This document shows positions 20,883 to 32,475 of a DNA stretch of 64,000 bases, one piece after another; within the stretch, counting starts at the first letter, position 1, and each line of letters begins with the position of its first letter. The notes below the pieces were generated by a model. The model did no database searches. It worked only from the letters and a program-made list of their open reading frames with translations, and had not been told where the DNA came from. This DNA comes from Amblyomma americanum (lineage: Eukaryota > Arthropoda > Arachnida > Ixodida > Ixodidae). A program made the translations under genes and the position numbers. The stretch spans positions 77,023,056-77,087,055 of the forward strand of contig NC_135506.1 of NCBI RefSeq assembly GCF_052857255.1. Direction: 5' to 3'.

Positions 20883-22528
20883 CTGATCCACTACTAAAAA
20901 AATTATTTTAGCTACAGACACAAATTTGTAGAAATGGAACAAAATGTTCGCATATTCTTTTAGTGAGGACACAAAATTGGATGTTCTTTTCAGCTTATAT
21001 GAAATGTTATTGCATAATTTAGCCCCGTCAAAACATTTTAAGCGGTGCCAGTACGTGTTATACAAGGAAATTGAGAAATGTCTGCAATTTTTCGTTACAC
21101 TGGCAGTTTTTCACTACTTGACGTTTTCCCACAGACTCGAAAGTGCAATGCGAAAAGAAAATGAAGATAAGAAATAAATTTAGGTGAAATCACCTACGAA
21201 ATGTTGGAGTAAACCCCCGTGACTCGAATTCATAAACATGGAGAACCATCTCACAATCGCAGTCGCCACTACTAGCTCTGCCGCGGCTCGCACGACGCTG
21301 TTACGAGTGGGGTGAAGAGTGGAAGAGACAGAGGAGTTGGTGACACCATGGGCCGGTAGGGCTGGCTGTGTTTGATGCATTTGACTTGACTGGCAGTCAC
21401 GTTTTACTAGTTTTTACTGTTGTTCTTCGTCAATAGTCGTTAGTGGTGCACATCCAGGAAGCGTCCAGCACTTGTCCATGGCCATGTTCAAGATGGCTGT
21501 CATTCTTTGCGCCGAAGAAACGAACTGCATGCCAGGCCACAAGTTTTGGGAAGGGTGATGCAGGTGTGGCTGCAGCGAGTCAAAATTTTCAGCTGTTCCC
21601 TGTGATGTTGTGGTGCAGTTGTTTGCGAAGTGCGGGATTTCACACTGGGTGACGATGGTAGCATGACGTGCTGTGGGACCGCAGCAGCAATGACAATGAC
21701 CGCACTAGTGAGGATGATAGCGCGAGTGTGAACGAGTAGTCAAGTAACAAATACATTTGTGTTGTGGAATGTGGCCATCGGCACACATTATTTTTCTTCC
21801 TGATGTGACATGGGGGGGGGGGTCGACTTATATTCGAATTGACATACAATCGTGTAAATGCAGTAATGAGCTTATACTGCACAGGTGAGATTTGACAGTG
21901 TTCAGATTGCATCCACATATGTGGACACACTTACCAGGATAATGAATTGCAGCATGAAAAGATGCAACACAAAGCAGCTAAATAAAAGGGTTTGAGTTTG
22001 TTGGGTTTTACGGTACATAAGCAATCAAGGCCGTCATAAGCTAAGCACAAGCTAAAAAAGAGGGGTGGTGGATTGAAACATGCAAGGACTTAGGTTCTCC
22101 GGCAACACAAAAAGCAAAGAACAAATCGGTTCCCTGAAACCCAGTTTGAGGACCCCTGGTTTAAGGCCCCAAAATTCCACAGCCGAGGCCAGCAAGTTGA
22201 TGTCACTTCTGCAGGGCCACCCTTCAGGCTCTTTTCCAGTGCAGCCCTGAAAGCACCCCAAAAATGAACAGACCTAAGGTTTACCTCAAAAGCTCACTTA
22301 GATTCTGTCAAACTCGCTTTTGAAAATTTCTGTGTCGGCACCTATCAGCAGTGTACCTTAAAATAATGGAGTGTTAGGTTAGTTGCTTATGCATATACAT
22401 TATAGCGCAAGACAACAAAGACGATACACTAGAAGACTGGACGAGCACTCATGCAGTCTTCAAGTCTGTCGTCTTTGTCTTGCACTATGACAGCATTCTG
22501 CGATGCCAGTAAACGAAAAACCACCAAC
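20883..22528. other. no gene recognised; probable MITE debris
   Basis: A run of ten or more G followed by TCGACTTATATTCGAATTGAC near 21812-21845 resembles a Tigger-type terminus. A short inverted repeat around AAGACA.CAAAGACGA at 22405-22425 and TCGTCTTTGTCTTGC at 22470-22485 forms a foldback just downstream of helicase exon 22529-22736. No coding frame was recognised. Confidence 0.4.
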
Positions 22529-22736
22529 CTCTTCGCCTCGCTCCTGTGCCACCTGCTTTGCTATGCTGATGGCTGCCGTCCTCCGCGGCTGGGTGACGAC
22601 TACGTTGCAGGCAGAGCCCTCACCTCTGCAGAAGAACTCCTCAGTGATGAACTGGGGCCCTTGCATCATCCTTCCCGAGCCGGTCTCGCCATAGACCACC
22701 ACCACTCGATAGCGCTCCATGTGAACAATGTTCTGC
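22529..22736 (-). pseudogene. DHX30: DHX30-like helicase, exon with a destroyed Walker A motif
   Basis: This 208-bp exon has an acceptor ending CTGCAG before 22736 and a GTTGGT donor after 22529. It encodes RVVVVYGETGSGRMMQGPQ, then CNVVVTQPRRTAAISIAKQVAQERGEE. TQPRR is motif Ia and is intact. Motif I should read GETGSGKTTQ-x-PQ; here Lys is Arg (AGG) and both Thr are Met (ATG ATG). The invariant lysine contacts the ATP phosphates and the first threonine coordinates Mg, so the product could not hydrolyse ATP normally. The two Thr-to-Met changes are what CpG decay of two ACG codons would give. The exon starts in phase 2, matching the AG left by the exon at 25402. Confidence 0.85.
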
Positions 22737-23630
22737 CTGCAGTACAAGCATGAATGTTAAATTCCGGAATGTAACATTCCCAATATAGTGGCAATTATCA
22801 GCAATGCCTGTACCATTACGTGTACCATTACCAACTTCACGACCACTCCCTCCCTCTTCAAGCGAGGCCGATTCCCAACGCTATGCCCATGGTTTAGCCA
22901 CGGCCATTGGCAACGATACAAAGAACACAATGGTACCAGCAACTCTTGAACCTTCTTCCATGTTAGCACACAGTATTATAAAAAAAATACCAGAACAAAA
23001 TCTGGTGCTACCATCATCAGGATGAACGCTCGAAAAAACCTACATGCGGTTTTACGTGTGGGTTTTACTGAATAAATGAGTTAGAAGTCTCACCCATGTC
23101 TGCCTCATTGTGAGTGTCTCAAACTTGTAGTGCTTTTGAAATGATTACACTGCTTGTGCCATGAACATTTACGATCTGCACTGAAACATTCAGAAGCAGA
23201 AGCAAACAACTCTGATGTAAGAGGGGAGGCAGGTTTCGGGACTTAAGTTTTTACTTTTCGACCAAGAGCAGTGAAATCTGGCATGCTTTTTGGAAAGTGC
23301 ACTAAATAAATAAATACAAATTTTCCCTATAATATATCATCAGTACTTTTGACAATATAAATTTTTATGTGCTTCATTGAGATGCCAAACTTGCAGTAAG
23401 CCTGGCATGACAACGAAACATGGTAGGAGCCTGCAGTCACCCTCAAGTGTTACACAAGTATATGTTATACAGTGACACTCTCCAAATAGCTTCAGTAGGC
23501 TGATTTTTTCTACACGAAAAGTTCTATCCCTGCTTCCATAATGCACTCATTATCACCATGCCAAAAGAGTGGCAGAGTGAAAAAATGGAGTAATTTAGAA
23601 ATGTAGGAATGTCACTGTTTTATGACTTTT

Positions 23631-23815
23631 GGGAGTTTAACGTCCCAAAGTGCTTCAGGCTATGAGGGATGCCGTAGTGAAGGGCTCCGGAACTTTCGAC
23701 CACCTGGGGTTCTTTAACATGCACCGACTTCGAACAGTACACAGCCCTCTTCAATTTCGCCTCCATCGAAATTCGTCCGCCGCGGCCTGGATCAAACCCG
23801 CGTCTTTCAGGTCAG
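23631..23815 (-). repeat. Ruka-like tRNA-derived SINE
   Basis: This is a well-preserved reverse copy of the body: GTTTAACGTCCCAAAG, GGCTATGAGGGATGCCG, GACCACCTGGGGTTCTTTAA and the B-box region (GATCAAACCCGCGTC). It is truncated before the A box. Confidence 0.8.
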
Positions 23816-23989
23816 TATAAAAAATTTAACAAGGAACACAATGCAACATACTACATGAAAATCCAAAGAAGCTATTTTCATGCTATGCTTTCTGCAAACA
23901 GGGCAGCCATGGTCAAGAAAAATTTATTGAGAAAACTGGTATTTTCCAAGGGTTTCAGCCAGTTTTTTGCTACCTCCGCTCACAAAATT

Positions 23990-24420
23990 GTTTTTTGAAG
24001 GCACTTCTGTGCTTTTCTTGGCTTTCTCGTGCTGTTTCCATTATGATTTCAACAGCTGAATGAGCACTGTGGCGTCAAAGTGTACTTACAGGTCACGTGA
24101 GAGATGGGAAACGCCCATATAATCGCTGTTTCCACATTCATTGTCATTCCGAATCTTGAGGAAGGCTGGCATCAACACAGCAGTAAATTAAAACGATAAA
24201 GCAGCGATTATATGGACGTTTTCCATGCCTCACATGACACAAAAGTACTCTGACGTCACAGCCATCGTTCGGTTGTTGAAACAGATACCGAAACAGCTCG
24301 ACAGAAAAAATTCGATTATAAATTATTTAGTGGTCGTAGATGAGCGCCACATGGTGATTCATGCATAGTAGTGTCTTCTGCATCATTGCAGAGAAGGAAA
24401 TATGCTAACAAAATTAGGTG
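23990..24420. mobile_element. TTAA-ended foldback MITE, copy 1
   Basis: The left arm (from about 24027) and right arm (to about 24300) are inverted copies of each other. The left carries CGTGCTGTTTCCATTAT and CATATAATCGCTG; the right carries CAGCGATTATATGG and CGAAACAGCTCG. The right end reads TTAGGTGTCTATACTCCTTTAA, ending in TTAA. Related copies lie at 34651-35183 and 35880-36180. No ORF is present. TTAA ends suggest mobilisation by a piggyBac-type transposase. Confidence 0.6.
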
Positions 24421-25401
24421 TCTATACTCCTTTAAGAGGAGTTACGAGACGACGCAACTTGTGGCACGAAAGCTCAACTTCAAAAATTCTTTTTTCGCTT
24501 CAAACAAAAATTAACTCTATAAAAATTTCAGAAATGAAACCCAATAAACTGTTATACGTAACCCGCTATTGCTTATATTTTTACTTGGACCACCTCACGG
24601 TGAAATTAACGAGCGTTTTTGGCTCAAAACACTTTTTCAACTTCAGTATTTTTTACTTTCGATGTACGCAGTTCTATCACCTGCAACATTTGTTTAGGTA
24701 CTAGACATCTAGACAATCTAAACGGCTATTTCCGAATTTCCATGAACAAGTTGATAAATAAAAAAACGACAGAAATGGTACATTTTCATGCATCTTTTCG
24801 ATTTTTTAAATATATTTCTGCCATATAAAGCTGCATAATCCGAATTTTATCGAAAACCAGAATTGTGCAAATATCAATAAAAAAAATTGTGAAGCATTCT
24901 CTAAAATTTGAATTTTTTAATAATTATTTAGCAGTGCCTGGTTGCTCGCCTTTTCTAAATATTCAAACTGCCCTCACCTCATGAATAAATTTTTTCCGGC
25001 AAAAATATTTTAGGCTTTGATTACACACATTAGGATAAGTCTCCATCCATTTTTTTGAACAAATTGAAAGATGGTCAAGTGCAATGTCTGGAACTTTTGG
25101 CGTGGAATGACACAGACCTAATGTACCTGACCTCGGCCATTGCTTTTTCGCGTGCTGGGAGAGTTGGAACAAGCCAAGAAGTTTGAATTCAGCGAATTTA
25201 AAAGAATGTGCAGTCCGAATTAAGTGGCTTTAAAATGCATTGAACATATAGCCAGTCAACCAAAACTTCCAAAGTTACCTGAATTCACCGAAAGTTCGAA
25301 TTACCGCAAGTTTAATGTACTTCAATCTGTCCTCAATGTCCTTTCATGCGGCACAAATAAGAGCGCAACTGATAACCGCCACCAAGCGCCAGGTTTCTCA
25401 C

Positions 25402-25618
25402 CTCTGCGGGAAAATGGGGAGAGCCTGTTTGGCTTGCTGCATCGTGGATGAGTAAAGGGAGGCCCCCTCAAGCCTGGACAAAAGCTCCCCGTCTCTTTGG
25501 GGCTGAAACTCGCTGGAAACAATGAGCAGCCGTCCGGTCATGATGTCATACACGACACGGTGTGAACTTGCGCGAGTGGCTTCGGTCTCTACGCTGCAGC
25601 CTTCTTCTCTCGCATCAT
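25402..25618 (-). pseudogene. DHX30: DHX30-like helicase, linker exon before the helicase core
   Basis: In one minus-strand frame this exon encodes DAREEGCSVETEATRASS, then VVYDIMTGRLLIV and MQQAKQALPIFPQ. It ends AG|GTGAGA, leaving two bases that join with G of the next exon to give Arg. The run ending LPIFPQR directly before the Walker A exon, and the D-x-(M)-TGR run, match the order seen in DHX30 between its second dsRBD and the helicase core. The acceptor is ambiguous. TTCCAG before 25618 keeps the frame open. A more pyrimidine-rich TTTTGCTCAG before 25648 would include an in-frame TAA near 25640. The exon fits in phase with the donor at 35322 upstream if 25618 is used. Confidence 0.6.
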
Positions 25619-26209
25619 CTGGAAGGTGCGCTGCATTTTACCGACCATCTGAGCAAAAGAAGAAAAAGTGATCTTTCACAAATAAATTAACGACTTGGAG
25701 AGAAAAGAATGGTTACACGTGAATTACGAGCATAAAAGACCACATGGTACAATTAAATCACTAAAGGATCCATGACCAACTTTGTCGCAGCCTTCCTTTT
25801 ATCAGCACAAAATGCAATTCTGGTTGCACGATTGCAGAGTTGCTAGACTATGTTAAATATCTGTAACGTGTAGCAGCCCAGAATTTCAGTATTTTCAAGT
25901 GAACAAACGATGCAAAGATTTGCCATTAATGTGAACTTATTGTTACACAGTACCAATACACCATTCACTACTAGATAATGCACAGAAACCAATAATTGAT
26001 TGCACTTCACCACTATTTTGACATGCTGCACAGTTATTCGCATAGTGCAGCATGCAGTACTTTTGTGACACAAATATGCACTGCTTCAGTTTTAGCCATT
26101 TTCTCGTCTTTGTCTTGAAGGGCTGAGGTATGAGTGTAGGATATATAACACAGCGGATCCGAAGCAAAAGAAAATGCCACCCGGAAGAAAATGCCGCCAG
26201 GGGCAGCAG

Positions 26210-26370
26210 CACTGTCTATCCACCTTATCCAGAAGACCAGGATAGGGCGGCCACAGGTGGAACAGGACAACGCTAATTGTGGAGCAGCTGGGAAAGGGCT
26301 TTGTAGTGCAGTGGATGTGATTGGGTTGTTGCCGATGACGATGACGACATTGCTGATGATGACAACTAAA
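26210..26370 (+). repeat. 3' end fragment of an RTE retrotransposon
   Basis: A frame with small breaks reads ...GRP(Q).. and then EQLGKGFVVQWM before a stop, followed by GATGACGATGAC-type repeats. This is the typical C-terminus and 3' microsatellite of RTE elements, also present in the longer copy at 38457-40413. Confidence 0.5.
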
Positions 26371-28936
26371 AGCTTAGGATCATAAGACTTTACAACATTT
26401 TAAATTTATGTGTGCGACCACTGGAAGAGGCCCCTAAGAAGTAGGCTTCCTCTACCTTGAAGGAAGACATGAATATGCACGGAAGCTATGTACATGACGC
26501 TGTCTACTCAGTTGTGTATGCTGCAACAAGCTCATTGTAACGGGCCAGAATGGAGCCCTTACACAAGGTTCACCATGAAAGTAGCTAGCCCAAACAAGCA
26601 CGGACAAGGAAGGGTCCTGTGAAATTGCTGTGATAGTATAATAAAAACAAGTGCCTCAGATAAACTATCTGAAATAAACGTCACTTACAGGAGATATTTG
26701 AATAATGGAAAGTTACTTCTGGAAGCATCTAGGAGCACACACCAAACCTTGCTGTCAGCACGGTGACCCAGTTTAGAGCCCCACGGGAGGACATTGTCTC
26801 CTAATCCTTCCTGATAATTATCCACGCTTCCCAATTTACCTTGCGTAGCCCTTCCTGTTAGTCAACAGTGCAAGTGAGCTGAAAAGCATCATAAGTGCTG
26901 TGCCATACAACAAAGTCCACTTGTTGTACCGTTTACGCAGTAACATAGACATGTGACAGCCCACCGGCCTGCCTTTGCGTATCAAGAAGCTTAAGGTCAC
27001 TCTAAACTTCAGGCACCCTTGATACCTCCTGCTGGCTTCAAAAATGCATAATTAAAAACAAAAACAAATGCCCAGCATGACAAGGATAACACCAAGCACT
27101 GGAAGCATAGCATGAAGACTCGCAACCAAAAGTACAAAAGAACTTCATGGCCCCTCCTTACAAAGGTATTGCTGCACCCAGACTAGTTATCAGAGGGGAG
27201 AAAAAATAGAAGCATGCAAACTACAGCTGGCTGCATAAGCTAGTAGATGAAGGCAGATTGGGGAAAAGGAGCCTGATTTCTCAAGCATGTGGGCTTGAAA
27301 GGAAGCATAGGAGTCTGCTGTTGTTTGCCCGACAAATGCTGCAAAAATATAACTTGAACAAACTTCCCAAACAAATTGGCTTTTGAATACGCTTTGTCAA
27401 GCACCATTAATCCAAATGAGTTTTAGTTAAACAAATTCAAACATGGTTCAGTTCAATGAAATAGAGAACACTGAAGAACTGCTTGGGGCTTGACATTTTA
27501 CTCCGGTTCATAAAGCACTCAATGTTCAATTCAGGTGTGCCAGCTGTCCTTTAAGCAAACAATTCCTTAAAGCACCCTGAGGTTTCTTTAAGCGGCATAT
27601 CACAGTACACATCATGCCTAAGAATTCCAGACTTCCCACAAAGTTTTCAAAAACGGTTTTCTTCTTTCTCAGAACTCCAGCAGCCAGCAAGCTTTCCCTG
27701 AGAAAAGTTGAATGGAGGCTAAATGGTGTCGCATTTTACGTTTAAAGGGGAAGACTGCTCTTAAAAGAATTTTTTCGTTTCTGCACCTAAATTAATCAAA
27801 ATGCACACCCTTGACTAGTCTCTAGTGCTGATTCAAAAAATATGACTGCTTTTATGATAGGTAGATTAGTTCTTAAAATACGTTTAATTAACACCCTACC
27901 ATTAACAGGAACAATGAAAAGAAAACGCACACCATAAAGGGTCACAAATAGTGCTTGGTTACACTCTAGAAAAAAAAGAAGATGCAATGCTGGAAACAGT
28001 TTTATCTTATCATCATAGGCGGTTTTAAAAGACATTGAAACTCAAGGTACAAATAGTGCCTAAAGTGTAATCAATTACAGCAAATTAAAAAAAAATTCTG
28101 AACCTTAATTAAAAATTCTGCTCCCAACATCGCGTGGTCTACACACCTACTGCATGCTAAAAGAATTATGGTCCTATCTGCCATAGATGCTCAGATATGC
28201 TAGTTAGGAATTCATTTTGAGAAAAACAAAGTGCCATTTCTGGCAAAATAATCGAAAATTCGGACGCCTGATTTTTGGGACAGGCTTGACTATTCGGACT
28301 TTTTCGCGGCACCGTGACATGGCCCATAGAGCCAATGTACAAGAGCACTTAAAATTTCGGACGCACCGCAACTGACTGCTCGATTTTTCGGACCTCATTA
28401 GCACTCGGCAGAAATATCCAAGTAAGACTTTCTGACGGGCTAATTGGTACATATTCATTTCTGGAGGCTGTGCGCTAATAAAAGACGTTCACAGGAGAAA
28501 GAAGACAACAGGAAAGAAGAGCAACTTTCAACTTTAATGACGACAAAAGAAGCCATGCGCACTTATATACCACCTGTTATCCAGAGATCCAAGCTGCCAT
28601 ATCCAATCTGCCATACACAAAGCTGCCATACACCATAAAAACCCACATGTAGTACGAGGTTTATTTCCCATAATTAGCGTCCTAAATTTCTGCCTCGTAC
28701 TATTTGCGGATCCAAACAAAAATTTTCGAAGTTACTCGAAGTTTTGATTTCGTTATTGCGGCGTGGCTACGGCTTGGCTTTGCTGTTGGTACGTGGCTAT
28801 GGCTTGGCTACATTACTCTCGACAAACGACATCACGATGTCGTTTTTTTGTTGCTGATGCATTGGGTGTGCCGGGGGGTCGTGGTGTGCCGTGTGCCTGT
28901 TGACAATGCACATGCTCGCATGTAAGCCACACTTCG
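26371..28936. other. no gene recognised; intron-like AT-rich sequence
   Basis: TTTAAAGGGGAAGACTGCTCTT near 27750 resembles a piggyBac-type MITE end. Stretches at 28240-28400 (AATTCGGACGCC, TTTTTCGGACCTC) resemble Tigger-related MITE termini. Reading frames are short and without domains. Confidence 0.4.
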
Positions 28937-29310
28937 TGAAGTGGATGTTTTTTTTGGGGAGCAAGATGTCAGGGTCTCGAAAACAGTACTCGGCTGCTTT
29001 CAAGTGAAGTGGTTTTAGCTGCGGAGAACATTGGCAACAGTGCAGCCGAGAGGCAGTTTGGTGTCACTGAGGGAAGCATTCGTGGATGGCAACGACAGAA
29101 AGAAGCCCTTTTCGAGTGAAGCGGAACGCGGCAAAGCTGTGAAAATGTATTGTGGATGCATGGGAGGCCATCCCAGATCTTGTACGTCGTTCTTTTAAGA
29201 AGTGCGGCATCTCGAACGCCCTCGATGGCACGGAAGATGAGTACATTTGGGATGATTTGTCGGACAAAGAAATGTCTGAAGAAAGCGCTGCTGAAGATGA
29301 AAGTGATTGA
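28937..29310 (+). pseudogene. pogo/Tigger deletion derivative: N- and C-terminal coding ends fused
   Basis: The start encodes KQYSAAFK and, after a frameshift, NSAAERQFGVTEGSIRGWQRQKEALFE. This is the psq/Brinker-type helix-turn-helix found at the N-terminus of many arthropod Tigger proteins. It is followed at once by AWEAIPDLVRRSFKKCGIS and ALDGTEDEYIWDD, a motif from the extreme C-terminus of the same proteins. About 300 residues of DDE catalytic core are missing between them. The piece therefore looks like an internally deleted element that kept both coding ends. Stops and frameshifts show it is not translated today. Confidence 0.6.
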
Positions 29311-29463
29311 AGTGCGGGATGCGATTTGAATAAATGGCTTCTCTGAGCTTATGTCACTCGTATTACACGCGGGTAAAACTTTTTTTCCATTTCGCGTCTC
29401 TAAAACTTAATCTCGCAATATATTCAGGTTCGTATTATATGCAGGTTTTTACGGTAATGTGTA

Positions 29464-30380
29464 CAGTGGAATCTCATTCATTCAAACTGCAGGAGAGACC
29501 GAAAGCTTGATCAAACAAAACGTTATTCATGCTTAAAGGGAGCCTCTTAGCTTGAGATGCTGGACTTCTGCGCGAGTCGGCACACTGCGCTCGCGTGGTT
29601 TCGAATTCGTACTGTTCTTGAATGACTTCCGCCGAACGAAGTTGAACAGCAGTCAAAGCTCGCAGAACTCATCTGTGCCGAGTCTTTCGTCTCGAATATG
29701 AGAAGAGGTAGCAGCGAAGCGCGTGGGAGGCATACGGCTTCACGGAAACGGCGAGCGTGGGAGGAGATGGTGGTGCATTTCAAAGCGAGGCAAGCATATC
29801 CACGGCAAAACGCACCGCAACCCTGGGTCTTCTATTGTAAAACAGTAAACAGCTGGCGTTTCGATGACAGGCAAGATGCCTCTCATTATAAGCAAGCCAC
29901 CGCAGAGTGCACACCGCCGGATACGATGTTGATTTTGGCTCTAGCCGCTAGGCTTAATGACGAAGGCCAACGCTGACAGAGCACTTGCTCCAGCCATTTC
30001 TCAGTTCTTATTGTTTCGCCATCTTCGCGTTGTTGTCCCGGGACCATCGCACTGCGGGTGCAGCGCAGTTCCTCTGGTGGCGTGTTCGCTCTCCCGTCTA
30101 CAGACTTTGTCCCAATCCGTGCGTTCATCGGTGACATGCCAAGGGCAGCACACCCAGGCCGAGCTCGTGAAAGCGACCGCCGCCCGTCATCTTTTGATAT
30201 GTCGCGCAGCAAAATTTTGTCATGAGGAGCTTTAGAATGTGTGCAATACAACTGACCTCTTCCTCCGGCATATTGGCAAGAAGTTTGTGATTTTTTCAGT
30301 AAAATTTGATTTTCTGGATTGCCTGAATTTTCGGTCGTTTTCGCGGCCCCTAGGGGGTCCGAAAAATCTGTCGTCGACTG
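29464..30380. mobile_element. TA-flanked pogo/Tigger-like MITE (tentative)
   Basis: TA precedes CAGTGGAATC at the left, and GTCGTCGACTG is followed by TA at the right. Short CAGT.GA ends with TA duplication fit Tigger-like elements. The terminal repeats are short and diverged. Frames inside (29698-29976 plus, 29886-30251 minus) lack domains. Confidence 0.4.
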
Positions 30381-30599
30381 TATTTCGCCTTTATTTACAT
30401 ACTGGCATTAGCAGATGCCTAATAGCCTCCTGGAATGTAATCAGTCTGACCAGAAGCATTGAAATGGTGCTTTTTCAGTGTGCACTGCAGATTTTCCACA
30501 CATTTGCATTTCTGTAAAGATTCAGTTCGTCTTTGGTTATCCTTCTCCTGCGTGCGCGTTTGTCTTGGGGCTAGGAGTTAGGCTGAGCTCTTGCAATAT

Positions 30600-32147
30600 A
30601 CATGTAGCAGTCCTTTCACTCCCCACATTGGATTTCATCATGGCTTCAGCCACAGACACAGTGAAGAGAGAGGAATGTTGTTCATTTTGGGCAAGTGCCC
30701 ATATCATCGATCACAAACTGTCGTTGTTTTGGGTGTTGCCTCGTTGGAAAATTCAAGCAGCCTCCTGTCCAAAAGCCTTTCATATATAGGAAGGGCTCGC
30801 AAACATGAAGACGCAGATTGTACCGGTGACGTGGCATAGCCTCACTTCTGGCCTCTGCCGCATTCTGCCGGCACCAAGAATCCCCGCCTGTTGGTCAGAG
30901 GGTGTGGCTGCGAGTGGAGTTGTTGGACATCACATGATGGTAGGTGGCCATCACAGCTTTGAGCGTGGCCTCTACATCACCTATACGTGAGTTTAGCACC
31001 CATGAATTATAGGAGCTCAATTTAGAGATCAAACCTTGTGTGAGCTTGCCTCTCTCGCCAAGCCATTCTCCAGCAGGACATTTCTGCTTGGCAACCACGT
31101 TGTGCAGAGCAGAGCCCATGCATTTTTACACGATTCACGCAATCTGCCTTCTGGACTCCAATGTATCCATACACTTCCGCTTCTTTCAAAGCAGGGAAGA
31201 TGAAACTGCCACCATAAGACAGCACTGTGGTATAAAGAAGGTTGTGCTGCTATAGGAACCACTGGAATAAGATCACGGCAGCTTCAACCTTCATTTTCCA
31301 GCCTTCTTGTTTGTGTTTTTCTGGCAGGTGTGGCTGTTTCCAGGCGGGGCAAGTTGGGTCACCTTCTTTTGGGCCCCGTTCACACGCGGCGCAAAAATTC
31401 TCAGTACAACAAAGTTGACAAGTCCAGTGAACAGTGTGATGAGTGTCTACGTGTCATCCGTGAGCCGTCGAATGACACAGTGATGTTGCCCGGATTCCCG
31501 AGATTCATGTAAGCTTCCGAAACTGCTCACGCACAGCAGGAAGTCAACTGTTCGGCCACATGGTCCATCGCGAACATCAATTTCTTCTCGACATATTTCT
31601 GCCAAGATTTTTATGTAGCGCAGCATGCTGATCTCCTATTAAGTGCAATGCATGCGCGGCGAGAATGTTCACCACAAACGGGCTCACTGTCTGGTCGGTC
31701 TTCATACACGGAAAGTTTCATCAACATGAAATGTTGCCACAGTCCGTACATGTCAGGATCAGTTTGGCAGCAAGGCCGTACTCTTTTCCGGTTTTATCAA
31801 TTGTCACGTTACCGTCGCACATTTTGCATTTCACCGTTCGCCAACTACCAACTCTTGTTAACCATCTCGTTCGCCAGCGACAATGGAGAATGCTGTGTCG
31901 CCAAACACGAAGGTTGTGAAATCTCCAGTTCTATCAAGAATGCCATCTTGTGCTCTGTTGCTGCAGCTGATGCCATCCACTGCAGTTTCTTCCAATCTTT
32001 CTTGTCCATTTCTTCCATCTCACAAAGCCGTAGCATTGGGGTATCATGATCAACGCGACCGCTGTCCGAAAACGTATCTGCGGCTGGCGCTGCCATCAGG
32101 CCTAGCCCAATCGGCACTTCGTTACATGCTGGCGAAGGCATATCCAA
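30600..32147 (-). pseudogene. Mutator-like (MULE) transposase relic
   Basis: On the minus strand, from high to low coordinates, frames encode an acidic N-terminal stretch (32147-31845). Next comes NITVSFDGSRMTRRHSSH near 31470, matching the V-SFDG-W--RGH-SH motif that holds a catalytic aspartate of Mutator-like transposases. Finally, near 30.9-31.0 kb, there is EATLKAVMATYHHVMS...PTG.DSWCR, matching the A--AT--H----DSWC segment. Many frameshifts and stops separate the pieces. It lies directly downstream of the Tigger relic on the same strand. No terminal inverted repeats were identified. Confidence 0.6.
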
Positions 32148-32475
32148 GATACTCTAGATGTACACAGCGCTCTTCTTGAGATTGCTAATGAGCGATTTTT
32201 CCCCCTTTTTTTCGTACCTGTGAGATGTGCGGAACTTCGGCGCTGGCGCTGACATTGTTGAGGCACACCAGCGAATGCACTTTGACAAGATTGCTATTGC
32301 TTGCGCTCCATAGACGTTTCCAGCAGATGACGCAAGGGGCATCAGCCAATTGGGTACAGTCGACTCCGGTTAGCACGAAGTCCACGGGGACGGCAAAAGC
32401 TTTGAATTGAACAAGATTCCAATTAGGCAAGAGCACATAAAAACATCCTTATTAGCAATGAAACCATGCCAGCGT

